16,377 nt of DNA from CAYTLQ01 sp964438715 (GCA_964438715.1 CAYTLQ010000329.1:1-16377), one strand, 5' to 3'. Shown: positions 1 to 7,956, counted from the first letter of the stretch. The notes: generated from the sequence alone by a model not told the origin. A program made the numbers and translations.

Positions 1-63
1 AAATAATACCTGGAGATCATTCTCAGATACCTCTTTGGCGAGGTTGCCAACATAAATGTTCAT
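1..63 (-). CDS. RRM-type RNA-binding protein, N-terminal 21 residues (cut by window edge)
   Basis: Reading the minus strand from the ATG at 63-61 gives MNIYVGNLAKEVSENDLQVL and one further Phe up to the edge. MNIYVGNL is the RNP2 strand that opens an RNA recognition motif, and the following acidic helix (SENDLQVLF) is the usual RRM helix 1. Small single-RRM proteins of this type are about 80-100 residues long and bind RNA in the cytoplasm; in several bacteria they are cold-induced. An AAGGA ribosome site lies about six bases before the ATG. Only the first strand and part of helix 1 are visible, so the RNP1 motif and the length cannot be checked. The family call is fairly sure; the specific role is unknown. 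Confidence 0.8.
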   Translation of the reverse strand, partial: MNIYVGNLAKEVSENDLQVLF

Positions 64-191
64 TGTTTTCCTTAAAATAAAATAAATAATTATGAATCGT
101 TTGGTGAAACCGTTGGAGAAAGAAACAAGATCTCAGCTGGACTTGAAGTACTCTCGAATGCGGGGGGATACAACTCGTTAGGTAAGAGTGT

Positions 192-237
192 AATTACCAA
201 AAAATTCTTAAGTAATATACACTTTATTTTGGTAATT
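192..237. repeat. Perfect 11-bp inverted repeat in the leader of the RRM gene
   Basis: AATTACCAAAA at 192-202 is matched by its exact reverse complement TTTTGGTAATT at 227-237, with a 24-base AT-rich spacer containing CTTAAG. It lies 130-175 bases upstream of the RRM start codon and just downstream of the histidine kinase remnant. There is no U-run after it on either strand, so a classical terminator is unlikely. It could be an operator for a dimeric regulator or a structured part of the RRM leader. No function is assigned. Confidence 0.55.
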
Positions 238-269
238 CCTACAATTAATTACATTATTTTCATTTTTTC

Positions 270-795
270 TTACGATATTGTCAGAATTGCGGTGGTTCCG
301 GTATTTAGTTTACTTTCAGGCTGCATACTGCCGTTGTGTTTTTTTGCTATTTCATAGCTTAGCCTTGTTCCCTTCTCATTTGCTGTTCCCGGTATAGAAA
401 CATGCTCCTCAACTCTGAACAATTTATCAAGTGATTCCGGACTTATTCCAACTCCGTTGTCTGCTGCCCTGATCTCTTACAATGTACCTATTATTTCTGC
501 CTGAATAACTATCTCACTCCACTTGTGTGAAAACTTCACCGCATTAGAAATCAGATTGCGGAGAATCATTTTTGCAGTATAATTATTAACATTAAAAATA
601 ATATTCTCCGGACACTCAAGAGTGATCTTAATGTTTTTCACCGCTGCTACATCTTGTAGTGTAGCAGCAGCATACTCGATTATTTCCCTGATTTTCTCAG
701 GCGTCTTGTTCAAATATTCCCCTGTTGTAATTTTCCCCACAATAAAAGTTCTTCAAGTAACTAATGTTGTTTGCCAATAATCTTATGCAATTTAT
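270..795 (-). pseudogene. Sensor histidine kinase remnant (HisKA end plus HATPase), decayed
   Basis: Pieces of one histidine kinase are spread over three frames of the minus strand. INCIRLLANNI (795-763) and LLEELLLW (760-737) match the end of the dimerisation helix. GKITTGEYLNK onward (740-480) runs through the N box (LRNLISNAVKF). An in-frame TAA at 479-477 follows, and then the same frame continues as EIRAADNGVGISPE, the G1 box, up to a stop at 272-270. The G2 box, normally GTGLGL, reads GTRLSY. So there are two frameshifts, one nonsense codon and a damaged ATP lid, and no sensor domain or phospho-accepting His can be found upstream. The longest open piece (740-477, GTG start) is only 87 codons and cannot be a working kinase. 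The homology is clear; loss of function is inferred. Confidence 0.8.
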
Positions 796-919
796 AGTTG
801 ATATCGGATTATTTATTGTAGAAGTTTTTTGAACTTAATTATAGTATTTCAACTCGTTATGAATTGTCTTTGCAAAATGGATTACATTATGCATTTAAAC
901 TATTTCGATTAATTTCCTG

Positions 920-1831
920 TTACTTACTAAATAGTGGCGAAGAAATAAGTTTGTTAAATAATTGTGCAGGGGTAACTGAATACAATTCATCACATAGTGA
1001 AAAGCATTTACTCTGCCTGTTTTGAATGCGCTGTTCAATTCTGTCAAGTAGTTTTTTTGCTAGTCTCTCCGAATAACGAAATTCACCTCTCTGAATATAT
1101 TCTGCAAATGCATAATGATCGTGGATTTCACCCAGAAGATCACTTAACATTTTATACTTCTTCTGAAGTTTACTAAAATAGGCATGTTGTAAAGGAGTGA
1201 GTTCAAGAAAGAGGTAATAGAGATCCTTTGTCCGTTTTCTGAGATCATGTAAATTCGTATTTGATGGATTTTTCAATGACTCACGATATAAAGCAATGCC
1301 ATTACAATAAACTTCAAGTAATCCTTCCCATGTTTCAGTCATCGAAGTGTGCGTGAAATCCCAGCGTTGTATTTCCTCTGCTATTCCAATAAAGAAATAT
1401 CGGTATTCCTGAAGCAAATTATTTATTATCCCCTTACCTGAATGAGCGCTCACTTCCGCCAAAACATGCCGGATAATAGTATTCAAAAATTCCTTTGAAT
1501 GTGTCGAGTTTGTAGATTTGAGAAATAAAGCGCTATTGGTATAGATTACAAAGTCATCGCGAAAAGCAGAACTTTTTCTGTTAATATCTCGTAACCGTTT
1601 GTTATACTCACTAAATACTACTTCAGGAATACCTGATTTCATGAATCGTAAGTTTGCCCTTATATTTTTTATTCTTTTTCGGCAATTATGCAACAGAATT
1701 TGCTCATCTAATAACTTTGCCTCTATTTCCCGGATACCTGCCTCCAGAATGGTCACTGTTATTCTTTTGAATTCCTGAAGTATATTATTTTCACTGATGA
1801 AATACCATTGAGTATTATTTTTAGTAGCCAT
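920..1831 (-). CDS. CHAD-domain protein (polyphosphate-binding helical domain)
   Basis: A 303-residue, charged, all-helical protein with no signal peptide or membrane segment. It shows the two conserved histidine/basic helices of the CHAD family: HNCRKRIKNIRANLRF at about 48-63 and LHDLRKRTKDLYYLF at about 194-208, plus LSDLLGEIHDHYAF at about 229-242, the usual second-repeat closing helix. CHAD domains bind inorganic polyphosphate through these His, Arg and Lys residues. Many are fused to or encoded beside a CYTH triphosphatase or a polyphosphate kinase, but none is seen here. The ATG lies 24 bases after the stop of the AGE-family gene, with only a weak AGAG ribosome site, so the two may share a transcript. 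The family call is firm; the cellular role is open. Confidence 0.85.
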   Translation of the reverse strand: MATKNNTQWYFISENNILQEFKRITVTILEAGIREIEAKLLDEQILLHNCRKRIKNIRANLRFMKSGIPEVVFSEYNKRLRDINRKSSAFRDDFVIYTNSALFLKSTNSTHSKEFLNTIIRHVLAEVSAHSGKGIINNLLQEYRYFFIGIAEEIQRWDFTHTSMTETWEGLLEVYCNGIALYRESLKNPSNTNLHDLRKRTKDLYYLFLELTPLQHAYFSKLQKKYKMLSDLLGEIHDHYAFAEYIQRGEFRYSERLAKKLLDRIEQRIQNRQSKCFSLCDELYSVTPAQLFNKLISSPLFSK

Positions 1832-1855
1832 TATAATCTCTGATGTAATTTTTAA

Positions 1856-3649
1856 TTATTTTATTAAAACTACCTTCTTTACGGCTGACTCCGCTCCAAC
1901 GGTAAGTTTACAGATATATACACCACCGCTTAGATGACTTCCGTCAAATATTACCTCATGTGTACCAGCAGGCATTATCCCATTGGTCAGGATTGCTACT
2001 TCATTTCCTATTGCATCATAAACTTTTAACAATACATTATCGGGAGAGTCTATGCTATATCGTATAGTGGTTGAGGGGTTAAAGGGATTGGGATAGTTTT
2101 GGAATAATTTAAAGTGTGACGGCTCTGATGATGGAATTTTTTCTGCAATACTTGTAATAACAGGCATATATGTCACTTCAAAATCACCACCTTCGCCTGC
2201 CGGTAAACTAATTGTTCTTTCACTAGGATTATACGATAAATAGGGAGCATCATCCTTTTTTACTTCTGAGATAATAAGCCTGTTATTTTCAATTGCCATT
2301 GGGGTCATCTTTAGCGTACGACTGCTATCTGCGGGAAGGATACGATAGTGTAGTTTCACAGGTTGATTTTTTAACAGCAAATTTCCGTAGAGATAAATGT
2401 AGTAGCCGGTTTCTGTAGAATGATAGCCTGCCTTACCACTATTGCCTTTAGCTTCATTCCATGCAAAGCCACCGTATCGGGTCCGGTCTGCATAAACTTC
2501 ACCGTATGTATGGTCAACAAAATACTTCATATAAAAATGTGTTGTTTCATCAGCCATTCGAAGATATTTTATTTCTTTTGTTTGGTCATAGAGCATCAGC
2601 CCTGCCACAATAGCCTGCTCCATCTGCCACCATGCTTTAGCTGTATCTGGAAGTCCCCACATTTGCATAACACCTGTTATACGATTAAAATCCTTGTATG
2701 GACCTCCAAGCATATTATCGTATCCTTTTTGCAAAACACTATTTACCAGTAATTGCGAAGAAGCCAGCCATGAATCATTGGGTCCTAGGGTTTTGTATAA
2801 CCGTACAAGGCACCAACCGGTTTTTAGCACATGTCCCATTATTGTAAGTGTTTCATTATTATTCCATTGCCAATCCGAGTTAAATTTTTCCACAAATCCA
2901 ATTGCTTGTGATGGTAGTGCCCCGACAAAATACTGTTGAATATTTTCTGCAATCTCTGAAAGTCGTGTACGATATATCTCCTCACCGGTCATAAGATAAA
3001 GATATAATAGGTGCGTAGTAATTGCATCAACAGTGGCATTGAAACTTTTGTTTGCGGGATTTAATCCCGTGTAAGCGGTTTTATCAAAGAATCCCTTGTA
3101 CGAGGTTCGGACATCCCAGAATTTCGTTTCAAGATGTTCATATCCCTTTCTTAGCCAGTTCCAGGCAGTTGTATCTCTGGTTGCTTCATAATATGCAACA
3201 ATACCAAGCAAGGCATAATGTTGATAGAATGCCGTTTTTTCTGCTGTTCTGTTCACAGTACCACCGTTAATGTTTAGCTCCTGATACCATCCTCCGTACA
3301 CCGTGTCCCAGGCTTTTTTATACATCCAGTCGAGCGCCTTCTCAGCATAGTGGAGGTAAAGGGTATCACCCGTCAACATAAAAGCTCTCGTAAGTCCGTA
3401 AACATTTCGTGACTGCGTAAGCATATTCTTGTTCGTTCCCCAATTGCTTATGAGATTACCAAACCGATCAATATTCGTGTAAAACCCGCCTTTTGACTGA
3501 TCCCAGGTTGGAAGCCAGAATTTTGCACAACTATCAACATAACCAATCGCCTTGTTTGGATCCTGTAAATACGGAGATGTTACGCTATATTGAGAAAGAA
3601 TTGTGCTATTGAAGAAAATTACAGACAAGAAAATTAAAGTAAGCTTCAT
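1856..3649 (-). CDS. Secreted AGE-fold (N-acylglucosamine 2-epimerase-like) protein with T9SS sorting domain
   Basis: With the start at 3649 the protein is 597 residues and begins MKLTLIFLSVIFFNSTILSQ, a clean signal peptide; the frame is open to 3730, but that extension would bury the signal. Residues about 30-425 resemble the (alpha/alpha)6 barrel of N-acylglucosamine/cellobiose 2-epimerases: KGGFYTNIDRFGN near the start, His at about 144, 213 (AITTHL), 273 (MGHVLKTGW) and 410 (GYHSTE), and WWQMEQA at 340-346. A short beta domain follows. The last roughly 85 residues are a type A Por sorting domain (FKLFQNYPNPFNPSTTI, then SGGVYICKLT and a basic end), which sends the protein through type IX secretion to the surface or medium. 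Sugar isomerase/epimerase or glycan-binding activity on an outside carbohydrate is inferred; the reaction is not known. The CHAD gene lies 24 bases downstream. Confidence 0.85.
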   Translation of the reverse strand: MKLTLIFLSVIFFNSTILSQYSVTSPYLQDPNKAIGYVDSCAKFWLPTWDQSKGGFYTNIDRFGNLISNWGTNKNMLTQSRNVYGLTRAFMLTGDTLYLHYAEKALDWMYKKAWDTVYGGWYQELNINGGTVNRTAEKTAFYQHYALLGIVAYYEATRDTTAWNWLRKGYEHLETKFWDVRTSYKGFFDKTAYTGLNPANKSFNATVDAITTHLLYLYLMTGEEIYRTRLSEIAENIQQYFVGALPSQAIGFVEKFNSDWQWNNNETLTIMGHVLKTGWCLVRLYKTLGPNDSWLASSQLLVNSVLQKGYDNMLGGPYKDFNRITGVMQMWGLPDTAKAWWQMEQAIVAGLMLYDQTKEIKYLRMADETTHFYMKYFVDHTYGEVYADRTRYGGFAWNEAKGNSGKAGYHSTETGYYIYLYGNLLLKNQPVKLHYRILPADSSRTLKMTPMAIENNRLIISEVKKDDAPYLSYNPSERTISLPAGEGGDFEVTYMPVITSIAEKIPSSEPSHFKLFQNYPNPFNPSTTIRYSIDSPDNVLLKVYDAIGNEVAILTNGIMPAGTHEVIFDGSHLSGGVYICKLTVGAESAVKKVVLIK

Positions 3650-4329
3650 TGGCAGGAATACCATTTCATCTGATTGAAAAAGAAAAACAAATACACATTC
3701 TAAAATAGCGATACTACACATAGCTGCCAATGAGAATAGAAGAGAAATTGATTCTGCTAACAGTCGATAAAAAAACCCCTGAACAGTGATTATTGTGTCA
3801 TGTATTTATCTATTGAACTGCTCCACTAACTTCGATAGTGTAAAAAATATTTCATGTTACGAAAGATGGTAAAAAGTGTTGTGCAGCATAGTTGAACAGC
3901 ACTTTGTGAATTTATCATTTTAAGAGAGTACGGAATAACACCGGTGCAGAGATCTGTACTTACGAAGTAAAAATTATTACTACGCATAAAAATTATCTGA
4001 CTTTAAAACCAAACCGGACATAGCCAGATTGATTTATCTAAAAAACACCCGCCCTCCTTAACAGCACCATTAGTCTCATCACAGAGGTGTTAGATATAAA
4101 ATTCAATATTATTTTCATTTGCATTTGCTCCACCTCAATAGTGAGAATTGAAAATCCATTCAATCATTAATTTATTAAACCAATTATCGTTTAGTCCGGT
4201 TTTGTAGATTTTTCTGTTTTTAACTTCCGGTCCCTTCCAATTCCCCTTGTATGTAATATTAAAGCCTGGAAATTGCGGGATTGGATTGAACATATCCCCA
4301 ATGATTTCTCATTCTGTACAGCAGATAAA
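3650..4329. other. Long stretch without a convincing gene
   Basis: No reading frame here looks like protein on either strand; the open frames are short and AT-driven. A hairpin can be drawn at 3873-3905 (AAAGTGTTGT with ACAGCACTTT, one G-U pair, 13-base loop) without a U-run. The words TGCTCCAC and ATAGTG recur together near 3816-3840 and 4126-4143, which may be chance. The stretch separates the leftward AGE/CHAD unit from the rightward trhO unit, so it should hold the promoters of both. I see no tRNA or riboswitch. Confidence 0.5.
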
Positions 4330-4363
4330 TTGTCTAAACTTTTCTCCTGCTTTATTATATTTG
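4330..4363 (+). promoter_or_regulatory. Bacteroidota-type promoter for trhO
   Basis: TATATTTG at 4356-4363 fits the -7 element TAnnTTTG used by the primary sigma factor of Bacteroidota, and TTG at 4330-4332 fits the -33 element, with a 23-base gap at the long end of the accepted range. Transcription would start near 4370, about 25 bases before the TTG at 4396. If real, it rules out the longer trhO reading frame that opens at 4273. Confidence 0.45.
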
Positions 4364-4395
4364 TATCGTTATTTAATAAAACTATAGTCAAATCA

Positions 4396-5289
4396 TTGAG
4401 CGATAAAAAATTTCGATTATTATCCTTTTATAAATATGTAACCCTGAGCTCCCCTGAAAAATATGTAGCCGAACACCTTGAATTTTGTAAGCAACTCGGC
4501 ATTCGAGGTAAAGTTTACTTCGCTGATGAGGGAATTAACGGTAATATTTCTGCGCCGGAAGAAAAGGCAACGCAGTATAAATCATTCCTTACCTCACACA
4601 AGGAATTTTCTGATATCTGGTTTAAGGAAGATACTACTGATGATTTTGTCTATCCTTCAATGTATGTACGGCTAAAAAAAGAGCTTGTTCACCTTGGTGC
4701 CAAAAGCGCTGATTTAGCGTATGGAGGTATCAGGCTGAAACCGTCTGAACTACTGCAATTCTATAATGAACAAAAGGATTTTGTCATTATTGACACAAGA
4801 AATACTTATGAAAGTGTAATTGGTCACTTTAAAAATGCCATTACTCCGAAAATGAACAATTTCAGGGAGTGGGAATCAGTTGCTGAGTCTCTTTCAGAGT
4901 ATAAAGATAAACCAGTAGTTACTTATTGCACTGGTGGAATACGATGTGAGAAAGCCTCGGCAATACTCAGGCAAAAGGGATTCAAGGAGGTTTATCAACT
5001 CGATGGAGGTATTATCACCTTTGTAAAGCAATTCCCTGATACCGTGTGGGAAGGTGGCGTTTTTGTCTTTGATGATCGAAAAGTACTTGAACCCAATTCA
5101 AAAGAAGAATTAAAATATACCTCAGTTTGTCACCATTGTGGTAAACCAACGAGTTATTATATAAACTGCCACAATCTTTCCTGCGATAAAATTTTTGTTT
5201 GCTGTCACACCTGCAAGGAAGAACACAACTATTGTTGCTCGGAAGAATGCAAAACTGCAGATAAAAAGAGAAAAAAAATATATCCCTGA
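4396..5289 (+). CDS. trhO: tRNA uridine(34) hydroxylase, rhodanese-type
   Basis: TrhO (YceA family) hydroxylates uridine at tRNA wobble position 34, the first step toward carboxymethoxy- or methoxyuridine, in an oxygen-dependent reaction. The N-terminal domain is recognisable from FRLLSFYKYV and ADEGINGNIS. The rhodanese domain carries the catalytic loop YCTGGIRCEKAS, with Cys at about residue 178 counted from 4396. The C-terminal part is rich in Cys pairs (CHHCG, CHTC, CCSEEC), as in the zinc-binding tail of long TrhO proteins. No ATG exists in the right place. The frame opens with a TTG at 4273, but homology begins just after the TTG at 4396 and a promoter seems to lie between them, so I prefer 4396 (297 residues). 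The gene is six bases upstream of the HEAGH protein gene and probably heads that operon. Confidence 0.9.
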   Translation: MSDKKFRLLSFYKYVTLSSPEKYVAEHLEFCKQLGIRGKVYFADEGINGNISAPEEKATQYKSFLTSHKEFSDIWFKEDTTDDFVYPSMYVRLKKELVHLGAKSADLAYGGIRLKPSELLQFYNEQKDFVIIDTRNTYESVIGHFKNAITPKMNNFREWESVAESLSEYKDKPVVTYCTGGIRCEKASAILRQKGFKEVYQLDGGIITFVKQFPDTVWEGGVFVFDDRKVLEPNSKEELKYTSVCHHCGKPTSYYINCHNLSCDKIFVCCHTCKEEHNYCCSEECKTADKKRKKIYP

Positions 5290-5295
5290 AGAAAT

Positions 5296-5805
5296 ATGAT
5301 AGAAGGCGCACGCACAATATCATCTTCCGATAAATACAAACGCTGGATTCCGAGTCTGATACTTCTCCCTGTTTGTTCATTTTTTTTGTATAATCACGGA
5401 GAGTACACATTCGTTGATTTTTTTCATCTTATTGTTCACGAAGCAGGTCATGCTATCTTCTCTTTTTTCGGAGAGTTTATGACAATGATTGGGGGAACAT
5501 TAATGCAAATAATTGTACCTGTCCTCCTTGTCATATTCTGTCTTGTTAATTATTTAAGGGTTTGGCTTCAACTTGCACTTTTTTTACTCGGTCACAGTTT
5601 CCTCAACATTTCAGTATATGCCGCAGATGCCCGAACGATGAAACTTGAACTCTTTGGTCCCCCGGGTGTTAAACACGACTGGAATCAGATTTTAAAGAAT
5701 CTTGATATGCTTCAGTACGATACAGATATTGCTATGGGTTTCTTTGTTTCTGCAGGTATAGTTTTCTTTCTTTCTTTGCTCGTTCCTTTCTGGCTGAATG
5801 ATTAG
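5296..5805 (+). CDS. Small membrane protein with HEAGH zinc-metalloprotease motif (M50-like)
   Basis: 169 residues with about four hydrophobic segments (roughly 18-32, 68-86, 88-107 and 146-166). HLIVHEAGHAIF at 44-55 is a HExxH zinc site at the membrane edge, followed by GGTLMQIIVP (67-76) and GHSFLNISVYAADA (99-112), where Asp111 could be a third metal ligand. This layout resembles M50-like membrane proteins of unknown substrate, but it is shorter than site-2 proteases and lacks a PDZ domain. A role in intramembrane or envelope proteolysis is therefore inference. It starts six bases after trhO, and its end overlaps the next start by eight bases, so the three genes are probably co-expressed and the last two translationally coupled. 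Confidence 0.75.
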   Translation: MIEGARTISSSDKYKRWIPSLILLPVCSFFLYNHGEYTFVDFFHLIVHEAGHAIFSFFGEFMTMIGGTLMQIIVPVLLVIFCLVNYLRVWLQLALFLLGHSFLNISVYAADARTMKLELFGPPGVKHDWNQILKNLDMLQYDTDIAMGFFVSAGIVFFLSLLVPFWLND

Positions 5806-6718
5806 ATTTATGCGCACTATAACCCACTGTAATACGCAAAAGAAATACAATGCGTGGGTAACGATGTTTTCAGGTAATTTCATATCAGTTCGCTTCGTTC
5901 TGTTTCTTGCTTTTATGTTGTTGAACAATGCAGTAGGCGCTATTGATACACTCTATACATATTTTCCTGATGGGAAGAAGGAATCTGCTATACCTTACTC
6001 AGGTACTTATCCCGAAGGTGTAGCAATCTATTTTTATCCTAACGGAAACATAAAAGAAGAGCGACAATTTCTTGCCGGTAAAGTTGAAGGTACAGTAAAA
6101 TTATATGATTCTACCGGAGTACTCCGGGAATTATACACTATTAAAAACGGAAAACGCGAGGGACCTGCTTCAATATTCGATTCTACCGGAAATTTTATCA
6201 GCGATTTTTATTATGAAAATGGAAAAATATCGAAGGATTTTTATGCATCGGACGAGTTGACGGAAATACTCACCGATGAGAATGCGTTACCACCCGATAT
6301 GGATGAGATTGAAGAACCCAATCATCCCAATCAGGAAATTCCAAAGACATCTGAAGTGAAGAAACCGTCTGCTCCTGTATTTAATGAAAATGATACTATT
6401 TTCTTTGACCTGTCTTCACCGGATTCAGCTCTTGCCTCTTTTCTTAATCCTTATCCTTCACCTGAGCTCGGATGGGATAATTTTTATGAAAAACTTAGTT
6501 ACCCTTCCTTTGCAAAAAACGAGGGTATAACAGGAGTAGTAAAAATAAAGGCACTGGTGGATAAGAATGGATATGTTAAACAGACAGAAATAGTAAATGA
6601 ATTATCCGGATGTGAATATTCTGCGGAAATATCAGTTTATTTTACAAAATTTCTCCCGATAACAATTAATGGTATTCCGTACACTTCACTATACATTATT
6701 CCTGTTGAATTCAAATAA
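5798..6718 (+). CDS. MORN-like repeat and TonB C-terminal domain protein
   Basis: The 306-residue frame has a hydrophobic signal or anchor at about 31-48 (VRFVLFLAFMLLNNAVGA). Imperfect MORN_2-type repeats follow at about 76-145 (YFYPNGNIKEERQFLAGKVEG, KNGKREGPASIFDSTGNF, YYENGK), then a Pro/Glu-rich linker at 160-200 and a TonB C-terminal domain at 235-306 (YPSFAKNEGITGVVKIKALV, DKNGYVKQTEIV, ending in IPVEFK). TonB domains reach across the periplasm to outer-membrane receptors, but this type with outside repeats is common in the Bacteroidota and need not energise transport. Three starts are possible: 5798, 5810 and 5864. The last would place the signal peptide right at the N-terminus, whereas 5798 gives the coupling overlap with the HEAGH gene. 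The function of the pair is unknown. Confidence 0.8.
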   Translation: MIRFMRTITHCNTQKKYNAWVTMFSGNFISVRFVLFLAFMLLNNAVGAIDTLYTYFPDGKKESAIPYSGTYPEGVAIYFYPNGNIKEERQFLAGKVEGTVKLYDSTGVLRELYTIKNGKREGPASIFDSTGNFISDFYYENGKISKDFYASDELTEILTDENALPPDMDEIEEPNHPNQEIPKTSEVKKPSAPVFNENDTIFFDLSSPDSALASFLNPYPSPELGWDNFYEKLSYPSFAKNEGITGVVKIKALVDKNGYVKQTEIVNELSGCEYSAEISVYFTKFLPITINGIPYTSLYIIPVEFK

Positions 6719-7850
6719 TTGTAAACCCAAGATTGTGGAATAATTCTTTTTCAGTATCTGATAATTTGTCTGCCGAAACAGAATAATTAGCAAATTCTCT
6801 TCTCAGACGATAATTTTTTCTTAATTCGTCGAAACCGGCTCCGATATCCCCGGACTTATCCATAATTACTGACTTTAATAATTTTGTATCTTCTTCAATG
6901 CTATAAATTTGTTTTATGGCATTATTTAGTTTCTCAATAGCCGAAGTATTACTACTATGAGTAATCGACAATTGTGGTTGTTCTACTTTTGGCATTAAAT
7001 TCAGTTTGCGGGGTTTAATCTTTAAGTGATGACAAAGAGCATTGTACATCATTATTGTTCCATTGATTTTTCCTTCCAGAGAGTAACCCGCAACATGTGG
7101 TGAGGCATAATGCACAAGATTCAATAATTCACTATTTATGTTTGGTTCGTTTTCCCAAACATCAAGGACACCAATAACACCTTTTTCCCTGAATAGTCGT
7201 ATGAGAGCAGATGTCTCTGCTGTTTCACCTCTTGATGCATTCAGAAAAACTTTCAGTTGTGAAAAATTTTCTAATAAACTTCTGTTTATGAGATGCCTTG
7301 TTCTGTCGATTCCGGTTTCGATGAGCGGAGTATGTATTGTGAGAATATCCACATCGAATAATTCTGATATGGGCTTAAAAATTATATTGCCCGTTTTTCT
7401 GAAAAGAGGTGGATCATTTAATACAACAGAAATTCCAAATAGTTCAGCCGCAGAAGCAACTCGACTTCCTATATCGCCGGCGCCTATAATCCCCATCTTC
7501 AGTCCGTTAAGGTTTAAAGTGTGTTTAACTGCAATTTGTATAAGAGCTGATACTATATACTCTTTGACTGCATTGGCATTACATCCTTTAGCATCGGCAA
7601 ATTTAATTCCATTACCCGCAAGGTAGCTCTCATCAATATGGTCTCTTCCAATAGTAGCAGTTCCGACAAAACGAACCCTAGTGCCTTCAAGCAGTTCACG
7701 ATTAACTTTTGTAACAGAACGAACTATCAATGCATGTGCATCAAGGAGCATTTCACGGGTAATTTTTCTCCCATGAACAGCAAGCACATCGCCAAACTCC
7801 GAAAATACATCAAAAGCGCCGGTAATGTTTTCGTCAATGACAATTCTCAT
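6711..7850 (-). CDS. pdxB: Erythronate-4-phosphate dehydrogenase
   Basis: PdxB oxidises 4-phosphoerythronate with NAD in the DXP-dependent route to pyridoxal phosphate. The full length of 379 residues matches the family. Visible signatures are GTATIGRDHID (63-73), the PdxB-specific GCNANAVKEYI (89-99), the dinucleotide loop GAGDIG (123-128) with DPP at 146-148, and the catalytic Arg207 (ASRGE), Glu233 (WENEP) and His252 (SPHVAGYS). A C-terminal dimerisation region containing FDELRKNYRLRREF follows. The ATG at 7850 has no clear Shine-Dalgarno site. The gene is 106 bases downstream of the hydrolase gene with a hairpin between them, so it probably has its own promoter. Its end overlaps the converging TonB-domain gene by eight bases. 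The assignment is strong. Confidence 0.93.
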   Translation of the reverse strand: MRIVIDENITGAFDVFSEFGDVLAVHGRKITREMLLDAHALIVRSVTKVNRELLEGTRVRFVGTATIGRDHIDESYLAGNGIKFADAKGCNANAVKEYIVSALIQIAVKHTLNLNGLKMGIIGAGDIGSRVASAAELFGISVVLNDPPLFRKTGNIIFKPISELFDVDILTIHTPLIETGIDRTRHLINRSLLENFSQLKVFLNASRGETAETSALIRLFREKGVIGVLDVWENEPNINSELLNLVHYASPHVAGYSLEGKINGTIMMYNALCHHLKIKPRKLNLMPKVEQPQLSITHSSNTSAIEKLNNAIKQIYSIEEDTKLLKSVIMDKSGDIGAGFDELRKNYRLRREFANYSVSADKLSDTEKELFHNLGFTII

Positions 7851-7913
7851 AAAATATCAGTAATATGAAAAGAAAATTATTGGAATATACTAAAAGCAGG
7901 ATTTATTTGAGAA

Positions 7914-7942
7914 GGAACCGTTGCAAGGATGCACACGGTTCC
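7914..7942 (-). terminator. Stem-loop after the hydrolase gene, possible terminator
   Basis: GGAACCGT-TGCA at 7914-7925 pairs with TGCA-C-ACGGTTCC at 7930-7942: 12 base pairs, one bulged C, loop AGGA. It begins 14 bases after the hydrolase stop and before pdxB. The strength of the stem and its position suggest the end of the long minus-strand cluster. No proper U-run follows on the minus strand, so it may instead be an RNA 3'-end stabiliser. Confidence 0.5.
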
Positions 7943-7956
7943 AACTTTGTGAGAAT

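Noticed and set aside
3650..3730. Longer start for the AGE-fold protein at 3730
   Set aside because: It would place 27 residues before a clean signal peptide, which would disturb export; the ATG at 3649 followed by Lys is the natural signal start.
3816..4143. TGCTCCAC...ATAGTG seen twice in the gene-poor stretch
   Set aside because: Only two imperfect, short copies without regular spacing; not enough for a repeat family or CRISPR-like array.
4191..4391. 66-codon minus-strand frame opposite the trhO start region
   Set aside because: It overlaps the trhO promoter and start, has no ribosome site and no recognisable protein features.
5015..5410. 131-codon minus-strand frame across the trhO end
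   Set aside because: Antisense to clear homology in trhO and the HEAGH gene; composition looks like a shadow of the Cys-rich coding strand.
7138..7626. 162-codon plus-strand frame within pdxB
   Set aside because: Entirely antisense to conserved PdxB motifs; no family features.
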